DNA of 64,000 nt from Flavivirga eckloniae. GTDB lineage: Bacteria > Bacteroidota > Bacteroidia > Flavobacteriales > Flavobacteriaceae. A model generated the notes under the pieces. It ran no database searches. It had not been told where the DNA came from and saw only the letters and a program-made list of their open reading frames with translations. The position numbers were made by a program, and so were the translations under genes. Below, piece after piece: positions 6,457-15,361 of this stretch (positions are counted from its first letter, which is position 1; every line of letters starts with the position of its first letter). The DNA is taken from the NCBI RefSeq assembly GCF_002886045.1, contig NZ_CP025791.1, forward strand, positions 2,805,001-2,869,000. Direction: 5' to 3'.

Positions 6457-9093
6457 CTATTTCCAAACAACCCCTTGTTTGGAAACTTTTTTAAAGGCAT
6501 TGTTAATATGAAATAATCTTGCTTTTAACAACAACTTCCTCCCTTCAATACGGTAGGTATAAAAAACCTTATTTTGCCCTAAATTAGAGCGCCAATACTT
6601 TTGAAACACCAATACATTAGCTTTTTTATCTCCAAAAACTTCCGGAACAGGATAAAAATTCTCAATATTTAAACGTCTTCTAAAAAGACTCGTTTTTACA
6701 ATTAAATATCTTGGTGATGTTATAGGTTCTATTAGCTCACTCAAAGCCTTTGAAAATAATGAGTTCTCGAACGGATTTCCTCCAACTAAATTACAAACAA
6801 TATCGCCATTATTAACCCGCATAGATTCTACAAACACAGCATTTTTATCAGTTGTCATAAACCCTAATTCGAACAAGGTACTAAGTATAGTGTTCCCCAT
6901 CTTTTTCACCTTTCTGTCTAGGTAACCATATCTTATATAAAGCGCAATAGCTTTATATAACTTATAACCAAACGACACTGTAAAAGCAGCCAAAAAAGTA
7001 TATAGAAAGTATACAACACCCCGATTTAAAACTATATGAATGCTCTTAAGAATAAACTCGAGATAAAACAATAAAATTGCAAAAGATAATTCTGCAACAA
7101 AAAACCGCACAGCATCAAAATAATAGATCTGTTTTTGCTTTTTATATGAGAGCTCTCCCAAATGAAAAAACTTAACTTCCCTTGTTAAACGCTTTCCTTT
7201 TATAATGGCCTTATCCCATTTTGTAATTGTATCATTTCTATTAGTTGCCTGCTTAAGCGTTTGAATATTTAAAGCTTCAACATCTTCTTCTAAAATTTGT
7301 TGAGGGAATTGTAAACGATCAAATCCGTTTTCAATATAAGGTTGATCACTGTTTGAAATACCTGCGAAAGCTTCAAATCTTCGTCTTAACATATCAACAT
7401 CTCTACCACCGTTAGAAACTGTACTATCTACACATGCTAGATGCCAGATATTGCCTGTTTTGTTCGATTTATCTGCATCTTTTCTAATGGCTCGTCCACG
7501 CATTTGGTTAGACGATACAAACGAGCCAACAAACGATGCCAAAATCAAACTATTAATTGATGGGGCATCCCAGCCTTCTCCTAGTAAAGATTTCGTACCA
7601 ATCAAAACTTTAACATCACCATTTTCAAAAAGCGCTGTAATAATACTTACTATAGAATTCTTTGTCTTCTTTTTAGAGGTAACTAATAAAAACTCATTAT
7701 CTACTTTTAATGGAGTGAATGAAAAATGATCGCAGTTCTCAATGCGGCCAAAAGCCTCTAAAATAGATTTATGGATGATAACCATGCTTCCAGATATTAC
7801 GGCCAATGCTTCTTTATTCGAAAACCGTATTCTTAAATGTTGAAATACAGGAATAACCCCTATTTTATTAATAGTTTGTAGCTTACTTTCATCAATATCT
7901 AAAAACTCTTTTCTAATATAATCTGTTAAAACAACACACCTTAAATCATGACCTAGGTTCTCATGTTCTGCAGACACAATACTAACAACACTTTTAAGCT
8001 TACTCGGACTACTGGATAACGATTTATACAGTAAACTCTCACCTATAAAATTTACTCTTCTTTTTTCGAATACATTTATCCTTCTTAATTCCTTTTCTAA
8101 ACTTAAAAGATAAGGTTCGTTTTCCAACAATTGCTCCCTATCGTCAACTAACAAATTTTGAAATAAAACCTCTAACCATTCCAATTCTAATACTGGAAAG
8201 ACTATAGCTTTACCTTTATTAAAACCCAGTATTTCTAATTTATACATTTCAACGGGCACATCACAAGCATTTAAAAAAATCAGAATCGCCGAAAAGTACT
8301 CAGCATTGGCATAAAGTTCTTCCAAACAAGCTTCAGGTTTTTTAAAAAACCGATGCTGTTTAATGAAAGAAATAAAGGTTTGGTCTTTTAACAAAGTATC
8401 TTTAAAATCAGCTATATTTCGCCTGTAATCAACAATAAAATTTATTTCTAAATCCTCTGGTTTAGAAAAATAAACGAAATCCTGATGCGCACATAAATCT
8501 GTCTCTTTCACCAAATCTGGAACCGCAATTTCATCATCTATTTCCCCACAAAGCATAAAATATTTCGAAATTTCTGCTTTTTCGCTATCATATGGAGGCG
8601 TTGCTGTTAATGCTACTACATAAAAAGGATTGTTGTTTTTTAAATCGATTAAACAATTCCACCATTCATTTTTTAAATGATGAGCCTCATCTAATACAAG
8701 TGTTTTTATATTGTGTTTTTTAAAGAAAGCGTAATAGTTATTTTTGTCCTCGAATGTTTTATAAAAAGCATGCAACGATTGATAAGTTGCAAAAGTTATA
8801 TCTGCTGGCGATTTTATGTTAAAAGAATGCGATTGATAATCTTCATTTTTAGTGAAAAAAGATTGCAATCTATCTTCCCATTGATTTCGAATGATGAGGG
8901 TAGGTGCTAAAACCAATGTTTTTTCGCCTAGTCGTCTTATAATTTCAATACCTAGAATTGTTTTTCCAGAACCGGGAGGTGCTATTACATGAAAATGACC
9001 ATCGGAGATATGATTATTAAAGCTTTTTAAAAGATTTGCCTGATAACTTCTCCACGGAAAATTAAATTTTAAACCACTTAACGATTCCCTCAA
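6457..9093 (-). CDS. SF2 DEAH-box helicase with C-terminal membrane segment
   Basis: The 878-residue protein has a ResIII/SF2 helicase core: Walker A GSGKT (41-45), DEAH (135-138), TATPP (163-167), and in the second RecA-like lobe GEGWDAPSINSLIL and QMRGRAIRKD (about 530). About 300 residues separate the two lobes, much more than in minimal helicases, and include a cysteine-poor insert of unknown fold. Residues about 662-714 form two strongly hydrophobic spans, so the ATPase is probably tethered to the inner membrane, followed by a ~160-residue soluble tail. It lies antisense between hemF and hemB. No methylase or nuclease gene is adjacent. Similar helicases occur in defence loci, but a role here is conjecture. 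Confidence 0.85.
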   Translation of the reverse strand: MRESLSGLKFNFPWRSYQANLLKSFNNHISDGHFHVIAPPGSGKTILGIEIIRRLGEKTLVLAPTLIIRNQWEDRLQSFFTKNEDYQSHSFNIKSPADITFATYQSLHAFYKTFEDKNNYYAFFKKHNIKTLVLDEAHHLKNEWWNCLIDLKNNNPFYVVALTATPPYDSEKAEISKYFMLCGEIDDEIAVPDLVKETDLCAHQDFVYFSKPEDLEINFIVDYRRNIADFKDTLLKDQTFISFIKQHRFFKKPEACLEELYANAEYFSAILIFLNACDVPVEMYKLEILGFNKGKAIVFPVLELEWLEVLFQNLLVDDREQLLENEPYLLSLEKELRRINVFEKRRVNFIGESLLYKSLSSSPSKLKSVVSIVSAEHENLGHDLRCVVLTDYIRKEFLDIDESKLQTINKIGVIPVFQHLRIRFSNKEALAVISGSMVIIHKSILEAFGRIENCDHFSFTPLKVDNEFLLVTSKKKTKNSIVSIITALFENGDVKVLIGTKSLLGEGWDAPSINSLILASFVGSFVSSNQMRGRAIRKDADKSNKTGNIWHLACVDSTVSNGGRDVDMLRRRFEAFAGISNSDQPYIENGFDRLQFPQQILEEDVEALNIQTLKQATNRNDTITKWDKAIIKGKRLTREVKFFHLGELSYKKQKQIYYFDAVRFFVAELSFAILLFYLEFILKSIHIVLNRGVVYFLYTFLAAFTVSFGYKLYKAIALYIRYGYLDRKVKKMGNTILSTLFELGFMTTDKNAVFVESMRVNNGDIVCNLVGGNPFENSLFSKALSELIEPITSPRYLIVKTSLFRRRLNIENFYPVPEVFGDKKANVLVFQKYWRSNLGQNKVFYTYRIEGRKLLLKARLFHINNAFKKVSKQGVVWK

Positions 9094-9114
9094 TATAAAC
9101 TAGGTTTTAATGAT

Positions 9115-9122
9115 TAACTTTG
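9115..9122 (+). promoter_or_regulatory. Flavobacterial -7 box for hemB
   Basis: TAACTTTG matches the Bacteroidota -7 consensus TAnnTTTG. A transcript starting about 5 bases downstream would exclude the ATG at 9110 and supports the hemB start at 9167. A -33 TTG is not evident. The box lies in the 73-base gap shared with the divergent helicase gene. Confidence 0.55.
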
Positions 9123-9166
9123 CAATCGATAAAAATAACAATTATCAAGAATTTATAGATATAAAT

Positions 9167-10159
9167 ATGTATCCATTAAGAAGAAATAGAAGACTTAGAG
9201 CTGGTGAAGCAATTCGCTCTATAGTTCGAGAAACCATTATTACTCCAAATGATTTTTTAGTGCCTTTATTTGTTGTAGAGGGCAAAGGTATTAAAGATGA
9301 GATTCCATCTATGCCTAACTACTTTCGTTACAGTTTGGATTTGCTTGAAGGCGAAGTAAAAGAGTTATGGAAATTGGGGTTAAAATCGGTGTTATTGTTT
9401 GTAAAAGTTCCAGACAACCTAAAAGACAATAAGGGTACAGAAGCCTTAAACCCAAATGGGCTCATGCAACGTGCTATTAAAACTGTAAAAAACGCCTGCC
9501 CTGATATGTTGGTTATGACTGATGTTGCATTAGATCCTTACTCGGCTTATGGTCATGATGGCATTGTTGAAAACGGACAGATTTTAAACGATGAAACTGC
9601 TGAAGTTTTAAGTGAAATGAGTATATCTCATGCTAAAGCCGGTGCTAATTTTGTAGCGCCAAGTGACATGATGGATGGTCGCATTCTATCTATTCGAGAA
9701 GCATTAGAAGATGAAGGCTTTATCAATACTGGTATTATGAGCTATTCGGCAAAATACGCTTCGGCATTTTACGGTCCATTTCGTGATGCATTAGATTCTG
9801 CACCTGTAGACCAAATGGATATTCCAAAAGACAAAAAAACCTATCAAATGGATTATGCTAATCGTTTTGAAGCTATTAGGGAAACCGAAATGGACATAGA
9901 TGAAGGTGCAGATATTGTTATGGTGAAGCCCGGTTTATGTTATTTAGATATTGTACGAGAAATTAAAAATGAGGTTGATGTTCCTGTGGCGGTGTATCAA
10001 GTTTCTGGCGAATATGCCATGCTTAAAGCTGCTGCCGAAAAAGGTTGGCTAGAACACGATGCTGTTATGATGGAACAAATTACCGCTATTAAACGTGCTG
10101 GAGGAGATATTATAGCTAGTTACTTTGCCAAAGATGTTGTGAGGCTATTGAATTCTTAA
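9167..10159 (+). CDS. hemB: Porphobilinogen synthase (delta-aminolevulinic acid dehydratase)
   Basis: From 9167 the product begins MYPLRRNRRLRAGEAIRS, the usual family N-terminus, and is 330 residues; the ATG at 9110 lies upstream of the -7 box and adds 19 unconserved residues. Schiff-base lysines are K196 (SAKYASAFYGPF) and K254 (MVKPGLCY). The metal-site segment DVALDPYSAYGHDG has aspartates and alanine where zinc-type enzymes have three cysteines, so this is the magnesium-type, zinc-independent form. The enzyme condenses two aminolevulinates into porphobilinogen, the substrate of HemC. It has its own promoter, separated from the rest of the heme cluster by the antisense helicase. Confidence 0.96.
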   Translation: MYPLRRNRRLRAGEAIRSIVRETIITPNDFLVPLFVVEGKGIKDEIPSMPNYFRYSLDLLEGEVKELWKLGLKSVLLFVKVPDNLKDNKGTEALNPNGLMQRAIKTVKNACPDMLVMTDVALDPYSAYGHDGIVENGQILNDETAEVLSEMSISHAKAGANFVAPSDMMDGRILSIREALEDEGFINTGIMSYSAKYASAFYGPFRDALDSAPVDQMDIPKDKKTYQMDYANRFEAIRETEMDIDEGADIVMVKPGLCYLDIVREIKNEVDVPVAVYQVSGEYAMLKAAAEKGWLEHDAVMMEQITAIKRAGGDIIASYFAKDVVRLLNS

Positions 10160-10278
10160 ATAACAATACATGAAAGATGAGCCTTCGCACAACTAAATCA
10201 TCATAAAACCGTTAATAAATATACTGGAACTAAATATACATTTAAATAAAACCCTAAATCCACTAATACAATTTACCT

Positions 10279-10869
10279 ATGAAAAAAATTCTTTCAATTC
10301 TATTGCTAACTGTAGTTTTCGCATGTAATTCTGGAAACAAATCAAAGGATGAAACCCAAAAAGACAATGTGCCAAGTGCTGAAACTGAAATGAGGGCTGA
10401 AACCAAAACAGATACCAAAGCTGAAACTAAAACAGAAACGAAGACTGAGGCTAAAACGGAAACAAAGATCGAGACCAAGTCAAATGTAAATTCTAACTCA
10501 AATATTGTCTCTGAATTCTTAGCCGACATCAAAACATTAGAGGACGTTAAGGGTCAAAATCCTATTAGTTCATTTCAAAAATTAGCCGAAGAAAAAGCGA
10601 GTAAAGTATTAACGGTATCTAAAGACAATATTAAAGAGGTATTAGCTTCAGCAAAAGAGTACAGCAACTGTGTTATTACTACTGGCGACCATACCATTGT
10701 TAAAATAAGTGACATAACCGATTGTAAACCATCTGGATCATGGGGTGCTTGCATGCCTTTTGCTAAAGGATATATTAAAAAAGGTGAACTTATATTACAA
10801 GAAGATTACATCAATAATATTATTGGTATCCCTGACTCGCAAGATAGGAAAGCATATCTTTTTAACTAA
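10279..10869 (+). CDS. Putative lipoprotein with Glu-Thr-Lys repeat tract
   Basis: The 196-residue protein starts with a lipoprotein signal (KKILSILLLTVVFACNS, lipobox cysteine near residue 16). Residues about 33-62 are a tandem run of ETK/TKT/AETK triplets encoded by repeating 'gaaaccaaaac'-type DNA, probably a flexible charged spacer that can vary in length by slippage. The C-terminal ~100 residues are compact with cysteines (NCVITTGDH, DCKPSGSWGACMPFAKGYI), which may form disulfides in the periplasm or on the cell surface. I do not recognise the C-terminal domain. It follows hemB by 119 bases and probably has its own promoter. Confidence 0.7.
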   Translation: MKKILSILLLTVVFACNSGNKSKDETQKDNVPSAETEMRAETKTDTKAETKTETKTEAKTETKIETKSNVNSNSNIVSEFLADIKTLEDVKGQNPISSFQKLAEEKASKVLTVSKDNIKEVLASAKEYSNCVITTGDHTIVKISDITDCKPSGSWGACMPFAKGYIKKGELILQEDYINNIIGIPDSQDRKAYLFN

Positions 10870-10977
10870 AGATCAAATGTCTCTACCTTCCTGGTTTATA
10901 ACTTTGAATTAAATAATTTTCTTTCAGAACATTGGGAAGGTCGATAAAAGCTATTAGAAGCTTTAACATTGGTATGT

Positions 10978-11217
10978 TTATTTTTTTCTCAAATACACTC
11001 TTTGACTAAGACCACAACTGCACTTAATAACGACATAGTCATCAACTCTATTTTCGTTAGCGGTTTCACTTTGATCTAAGGGATTAAATTTTATTCCTCC
11101 AACAGGCTTGTCAACAACAGTATATATTGAAGAAATAATAACACTAAAAGTTTCATTACAGTCTTTTTTCTCACAGGTAACTTCTGCAAGTTCATAGGAT
11201 GGTTTTTCAGTTAACAT
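10978..11217 (-). CDS. Small protein with paired cysteines (zinc-ribbon-like)
   Basis: The 79-residue product has CEKKDC near residue 15 and CSC near residue 69, which could bind one metal ion like a zinc ribbon, with a predicted beta-rich middle. No signal peptide or membrane span is present. It stands alone on the minus strand between two rightward genes. I do not recognise a family; coding status rests on the intact frame, the cysteine spacing and the AT-rich codon usage matching neighbours. Confidence 0.5.
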   Translation of the reverse strand: MLTEKPSYELAEVTCEKKDCNETFSVIISSIYTVVDKPVGGIKFNPLDQSETANENRVDDYVVIKCSCGLSQRVYLRKK

Positions 11218-11350
11218 AATTTGCTATTTAATTATGCTATTAATAAAAAATTCAAGAGGGAAAAAAATACCAACCAACCAAATAGACAGTATTTACTTAC
11301 ACAATGTACAAAATAAATTTTAACTATTTTAGCGATTAAATCGATTTTTA

Positions 11351-12436
11351 ATGAGTGCATTATTCTTTTGGGCAACAATTTCTATCTTTTTTTCTTTTTT
11401 ATGCTCCATACTCGAAGCTGTTTTATTAAGTGTAACCCCAACATTTATAAATGTAAAAAAACAGGAAAACAAAGCTTACGCCAAAACCTTGGAACTACTT
11501 AAGAAGGACGTAGACAAACCACTAATTGCCATACTTACATTAAATACCATTGCGCACACGCTAGGAGCCATGATGGTAGGTATTGAAGCTGAAAAACTAC
11601 CTTATAAACTAGAACTATTTGGTATTAATACAGTTGGCATCGTTTCGGCAATAATGACATTTCTTATTTTAGTAGCCTCCGAAATTATTCCAAAAACCAT
11701 TGGAGCTACCTACTGGAAAAGCTTAGCTAATTTTACATCCAAGACCTTAACTATTTTAATTTTCCCTTTAAAATGGACAGGTATTTTGTGGTTACTTCAA
11801 CTTACCACAAAACTAATTGGAGGTAAAGGCCATGGAAGTGTTTTAAGCCGTGAAGATTTTCAGGCCATGACAGATATAGCACACGAGGAAGGGGTATTTC
11901 AAGAAAACGAGAGCAAAATAATAAAGAACCTATTAACCTTTAAAGAAGTATTTGCAAAAGATATTATGACGCCCAGAACCGTTATGTTAGCAGTAGATCA
12001 AAACACAACGGTCGAGGATTTCTTTAATAAAAACATGAACCTTCGTTTTTCAAGAATTCCAATTTATTCAAACAATCCAGATGATATAAAAGGCCTAGTA
12101 CTTAAAGACGAAGTTTTTAAAGAAATGGCATTAAATCACGGAGACAAAAAATTATCCGATTTAAAACGGCATATTATTATTGTTAACCGTAATTTACCTA
12201 TACCTAATCTGTTTGAACAACTCGTTGAAAGTAGAAACCATATGGCCTTGGTTGTTGATGAGTATGGTTCTGTGAGTGGTTTGGTAACCATGGAAGATGT
12301 TATTGAAACGCTTTTAGGCCTAGAGATTATGGACGAAAGCGACAACGTTTCAGATCTTCAACATCTGGCACGCAAAAGTTGGGAAGCAAGAGCCAAAAAA
12401 CTAGGCATTTTAGATGATTTTAAATCTGAAGAATAA
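11351..12436 (+). CDS. CNNM/DUF21 membrane protein with CBS pair
   Basis: The 361-residue protein has an N-terminal CNNM (DUF21) transmembrane domain (about residues 1-150, with VASEIIPKTIGATYW as the typical conserved stretch), a linker with EEGVFQENESKIIKNLLTF, and two CBS domains (about 200-320; MTPRTVML, MALVVDEYGSVSGLVTMEDVIETLLG). The family includes CorC/HlyC/MpfA magnesium-efflux proteins. The CorC_HlyC C-terminal domain seems to be absent, replaced by a short tail. Transport of magnesium is the family-based expectation only. Its stop overlaps the next start (TAATG), so the two are coupled. Confidence 0.87.
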   Translation: MSALFFWATISIFFSFLCSILEAVLLSVTPTFINVKKQENKAYAKTLELLKKDVDKPLIAILTLNTIAHTLGAMMVGIEAEKLPYKLELFGINTVGIVSAIMTFLILVASEIIPKTIGATYWKSLANFTSKTLTILIFPLKWTGILWLLQLTTKLIGGKGHGSVLSREDFQAMTDIAHEEGVFQENESKIIKNLLTFKEVFAKDIMTPRTVMLAVDQNTTVEDFFNKNMNLRFSRIPIYSNNPDDIKGLVLKDEVFKEMALNHGDKKLSDLKRHIIIVNRNLPIPNLFEQLVESRNHMALVVDEYGSVSGLVTMEDVIETLLGLEIMDESDNVSDLQHLARKSWEARAKKLGILDDFKSEE

Positions 12437-12909
12437 TGGAAACTTGCATCATCCAAACACCTTTAGGTTATTCTAAAATAGAAGGAGATGCAGATGGAAT
12501 TGCTTCTGTTATTGTTTTAAACTCTCAAGAAAAAACAACCGATGTTATTCCTGAAGTGTTAGAAGATTGTGTACATCAACTTAGAGAATATTTTGAAGGC
12601 AAACGCAAACACTTCAGTCTAAAATTAGCTCCCAAAGGAACCGAGTTTCAAAAAAAAGTTTGGAAACAGCTTGAACAAATTCCCTATGGCAAAACCCTTT
12701 CTTATTTAGAGTTATCGAAACAATTGGGTGATATAAAAGCAATTCGCGCCGTTGCAAATGCCAATGGAAAAAATCCGTTATGGATTATAGTACCCTGTCA
12801 TCGTGTAATTGGTAGTGATGGCAGTTTAACAGGCTACGCCGGAGGTTTGCACCGTAAACAATGGTTATTAGAACACGAGAGCCCGTATAAACAGCAATCT
12901 CTTTTTTAA
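12436..12909 (+). CDS. ogt: Methylated-DNA--protein-cysteine methyltransferase
   Basis: The 157-residue protein has the typical Ogt/MGMT length. The C-terminal domain contains the helix-turn-helix region and the active site PCHRV with acceptor cysteine C121, followed by GYAGGLHRKQWLLEHE. It repairs O6-alkylguanine by moving the alkyl group to that cysteine in a suicide reaction. It overlaps the CNNM gene by one base and is followed after one base by the DUF4442 gene, so it sits within a tight operon with no obvious functional link. Confidence 0.94.
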   Translation: METCIIQTPLGYSKIEGDADGIASVIVLNSQEKTTDVIPEVLEDCVHQLREYFEGKRKHFSLKLAPKGTEFQKKVWKQLEQIPYGKTLSYLELSKQLGDIKAIRAVANANGKNPLWIIVPCHRVIGSDGSLTGYAGGLHRKQWLLEHESPYKQQSLF

Positions 12910-12910
12910 C

Positions 12911-13432
12911 ATGTACCGAACGCTTACTAAAATCTTAAAAACCTTTTTAACAGATGCCCAAATTTTCAAGTACGCGTTTAACTGGTCACCCATGTATAGA
13001 CGTACAACAGGCAGAATAATAGAGGTTTCAAATAATTTATTATACGTTAAAATAGCCATTCCTTTAAGTATAAAAAATAAAAATTATGTAGGCTCAATAT
13101 TTGGGGGAAGCCTTTTTTCTGCTACCGACCCTATCTATATGATTCAGCTTATGAATACTTTGGGCGATAACTATATTGTTTGGGATAAAGATGCTACCAT
13201 AAAATATAAACGCCCTGCCAAAGAACATGTTTATGCAGAGTTTTCTTTTTTGCCAGAAGAGATAAATCATATTAAAAGCGAAGTCGCAAAAAACGGCGAA
13301 CTAAATCTTACAAAAACATCCAACATAATAAACAAAGAAAATATTGTTATTGCAGAAGTTATAAAAACTATCTACGTAGCAGACAAAACCTTCTATAAAG
13401 AAAAGCGAAAACTAAAGGCAAATAAAGAATAA
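12911..13432 (+). CDS. DUF4442 hotdog-fold protein, putative thioesterase
   Basis: The 173-residue protein fits the DUF4442 group of the hotdog superfamily: central helix-containing segment YVGSIFGGSLFSATDPIYMIQLM followed by the strand DATIKYKRPAKEHVYAEF. Hotdog relatives hydrolyse acyl-CoA thioesters; a specific substrate cannot be proposed, and some members have lost activity. It begins one base after the ogt stop and is likely co-transcribed with it. Confidence 0.78.
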   Translation: MYRTLTKILKTFLTDAQIFKYAFNWSPMYRRTTGRIIEVSNNLLYVKIAIPLSIKNKNYVGSIFGGSLFSATDPIYMIQLMNTLGDNYIVWDKDATIKYKRPAKEHVYAEFSFLPEEINHIKSEVAKNGELNLTKTSNIINKENIVIAEVIKTIYVADKTFYKEKRKLKANKE

Positions 13433-13490
13433 GCTTGTTTTATTCGTATAGAAATTCCTTATCTTTAGTTTCTCCAAATATTTTTCGCTT

Positions 13491-14642
13491 ATGAAATTTT
13501 TAAAAAAACTCCTAAAATGGATCGTTATCCTATTTGGTCTTTTAATAATAGTCCTATATGTTACCGATACCGATTATTTAATAAAAGCTGTTAGAACAAT
13601 ATACCTTACTGGGCATTCAACAGCCTACCTGGAAGATTATAAGAAGTTTGATAATCAAGCTATAGAAAATGGAACGCCACACCCCTGGCCTAATCATAAA
13701 GATTACAATACGGCAAAAGAAACCGAAGGCTTAAACAAGATAAACAAATCCAATGGCACTATTGCCTACCTTATTATTAAAAACGATAGTATTTGGTTTG
13801 AAAACTACTATGGGGGGTTTAATGAAAATTCGCAATCGAATTCATTTTCAATGGCAAAAAGTTATGTGTCCGGACTTATGGGTAAAGCTATTGAAGATGG
13901 TTACATAAAAAGTTTAGACCAACCGGTAAGTGATTTCATCCCAGAATTTGGGGAAGGCTTGGCTGCTAAAATGACGGTCGGCGATTTATCGAGTATGGCT
14001 TCCGGAACTAATTGGGATGAAGCTTACTACTCACCGCTTTCCATTACAACACGCGCTTATTTTGATGATGACCTAGAAAAAGTAATGCTAGGGCTAAAAG
14101 TGGTTGATGAACCAGGTAAAGCGTTTAAATATTCAAGTGGCGATACCCAAATGCTAGCTATGGTTATTGAAAAAGCTACTGGCAAAAAAATGTATGATTA
14201 TTTAACCGAAAGCTTCTGGAAACCCTTAGGTTGTGAAAATCCAACCCTTTGGCAAGTAGATAGCGAAGGCCACGATTTAGTAAAAGCATATTGTTGTATT
14301 GCCAGTAATGCAAAAGACTTTGCACGTTTCGGAAAACTATATAAAGACCATGGTAAATGGAACGGAAAACAAGTCTTAGACTCTGCATTTGTAGCAAAAT
14401 CAATAACACCACGATTTCAAGAAAGTCCCGTATATGGCTATGGCTGGTGGTTAAAAAATATTGATGACAAAAACTTCTTTATGATGCGTGGCCATTTAGG
14501 ACAATATGTTATTGTAGAACCTACCGATAATATTATTATTGTAAGACTGGGGCACTCTAAGGGTAAAAACAACATAGACGGCGATTATACAACAGATATT
14601 TACACTTATATTAGAGAAGCTTATAAGATGCTTAACCAATGA
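13491..14642 (+). CDS. Serine hydrolase, beta-lactamase/DD-peptidase (class C) fold
   Basis: The 383-residue protein begins with a signal anchor (LKWIVILFGLLIIVLYV). The serine-lysine catalytic pair is S120-M-A-K123, the tyrosine motif is YSSGD near residue 213, and a late RGHLGQY replaces the KTG box, as usual in the esterase EstB/6-aminohexanoate hydrolase branch. It likely acts in the periplasm on an ester, amide or peptide. True beta-lactamase activity is not implied. A candidate -7 box TATCTTTA lies about 20 bases upstream. The stop overlaps the next start (ATGA). Confidence 0.87.
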   Translation: MKFLKKLLKWIVILFGLLIIVLYVTDTDYLIKAVRTIYLTGHSTAYLEDYKKFDNQAIENGTPHPWPNHKDYNTAKETEGLNKINKSNGTIAYLIIKNDSIWFENYYGGFNENSQSNSFSMAKSYVSGLMGKAIEDGYIKSLDQPVSDFIPEFGEGLAAKMTVGDLSSMASGTNWDEAYYSPLSITTRAYFDDDLEKVMLGLKVVDEPGKAFKYSSGDTQMLAMVIEKATGKKMYDYLTESFWKPLGCENPTLWQVDSEGHDLVKAYCCIASNAKDFARFGKLYKDHGKWNGKQVLDSAFVAKSITPRFQESPVYGYGWWLKNIDDKNFFMMRGHLGQYVIVEPTDNIIIVRLGHSKGKNNIDGDYTTDIYTYIREAYKMLNQ

Positions 14643-15352
14643 TATCAAGACTCAATTTAGAAAATATTCTATTTCTCGATATTGAAACAGTTCCAGAAAC
14701 ACAACATTTTTCTGAGTTAAATGACGTTAAACAGATGCTATGGGAATCTAAATCCCAATACCAACGCAAAGACGATTTTACAGCCGAAGAGTTTTACGAT
14801 CGTGCTGGTATATGGGCAGAATTCGGAAAAATAATCTGTATCTCAGTTGGATATTTCAATATTTTAAATGATGTACGTACTTTTAGGGTAACATCGTTTT
14901 ATGGAGATGAAATTAAAATTTTAAAGGATTTTAAAAACTTACTAATATCTCATTTTAGTGAAAACAAGCACCTCCTTTGTGCCCATAATGGTAAAGAATT
15001 CGATTTCCCTTATATTGCGCGACGTATGATAATTAATAATATCGAGTTGCCTTATAAATTAAATCTTTTTGGGAAAAAACCTTGGGAGGTTCCTCATTTA
15101 GATACTATGGAACTATGGAAATTTGGAGACTACAAAGCCTATACATCTTTAAAACTATTAACCAATGTTTTAGGAATTCCTTCACCAAAAGATGATATCG
15201 ATGGTAGCGAAGTATGTCGCGTATATTACGAAGAAAATGATATAGACAGAATTATTATTTATTGCGAGAAAGACACGATAGCTGTGGCTCAAATATTCTT
15301 AAGATTACGTGGTGACGATCTTTTAATTGACGATGAAATTATTCATATTTAA
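14639..15352 (+). CDS. DnaQ-like 3'-5' exonuclease (PolB exonuclease-like)
   Basis: The 237-residue protein carries DEDD-type exonuclease motifs: FLDIETVPE with D14 and E16, CAHNGKEFDFPYIARRM, and the C-terminal YCEKDTIAVAQIFLRL containing the last acidic residue. This matches the stand-alone family of predicted exonucleases related to the proofreading domain of family B DNA polymerases. It probably trims single-stranded DNA or RNA 3' ends with two metal ions. It overlaps the serine hydrolase by 4 bases and precedes the ABC ATPase by 9. Confidence 0.86.
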   Translation: MISRLNLENILFLDIETVPETQHFSELNDVKQMLWESKSQYQRKDDFTAEEFYDRAGIWAEFGKIICISVGYFNILNDVRTFRVTSFYGDEIKILKDFKNLLISHFSENKHLLCAHNGKEFDFPYIARRMIINNIELPYKLNLFGKKPWEVPHLDTMELWKFGDYKAYTSLKLLTNVLGIPSPKDDIDGSEVCRVYYEENDIDRIIIYCEKDTIAVAQIFLRLRGDDLLIDDEIIHI

Positions 15353-15361
15353 CCAGCATAA

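Noticed and set aside
9110-9166. Upstream 19-codon extension of hemB
   Set aside because: The -7 promoter box lies inside it and the residues are not family-like.
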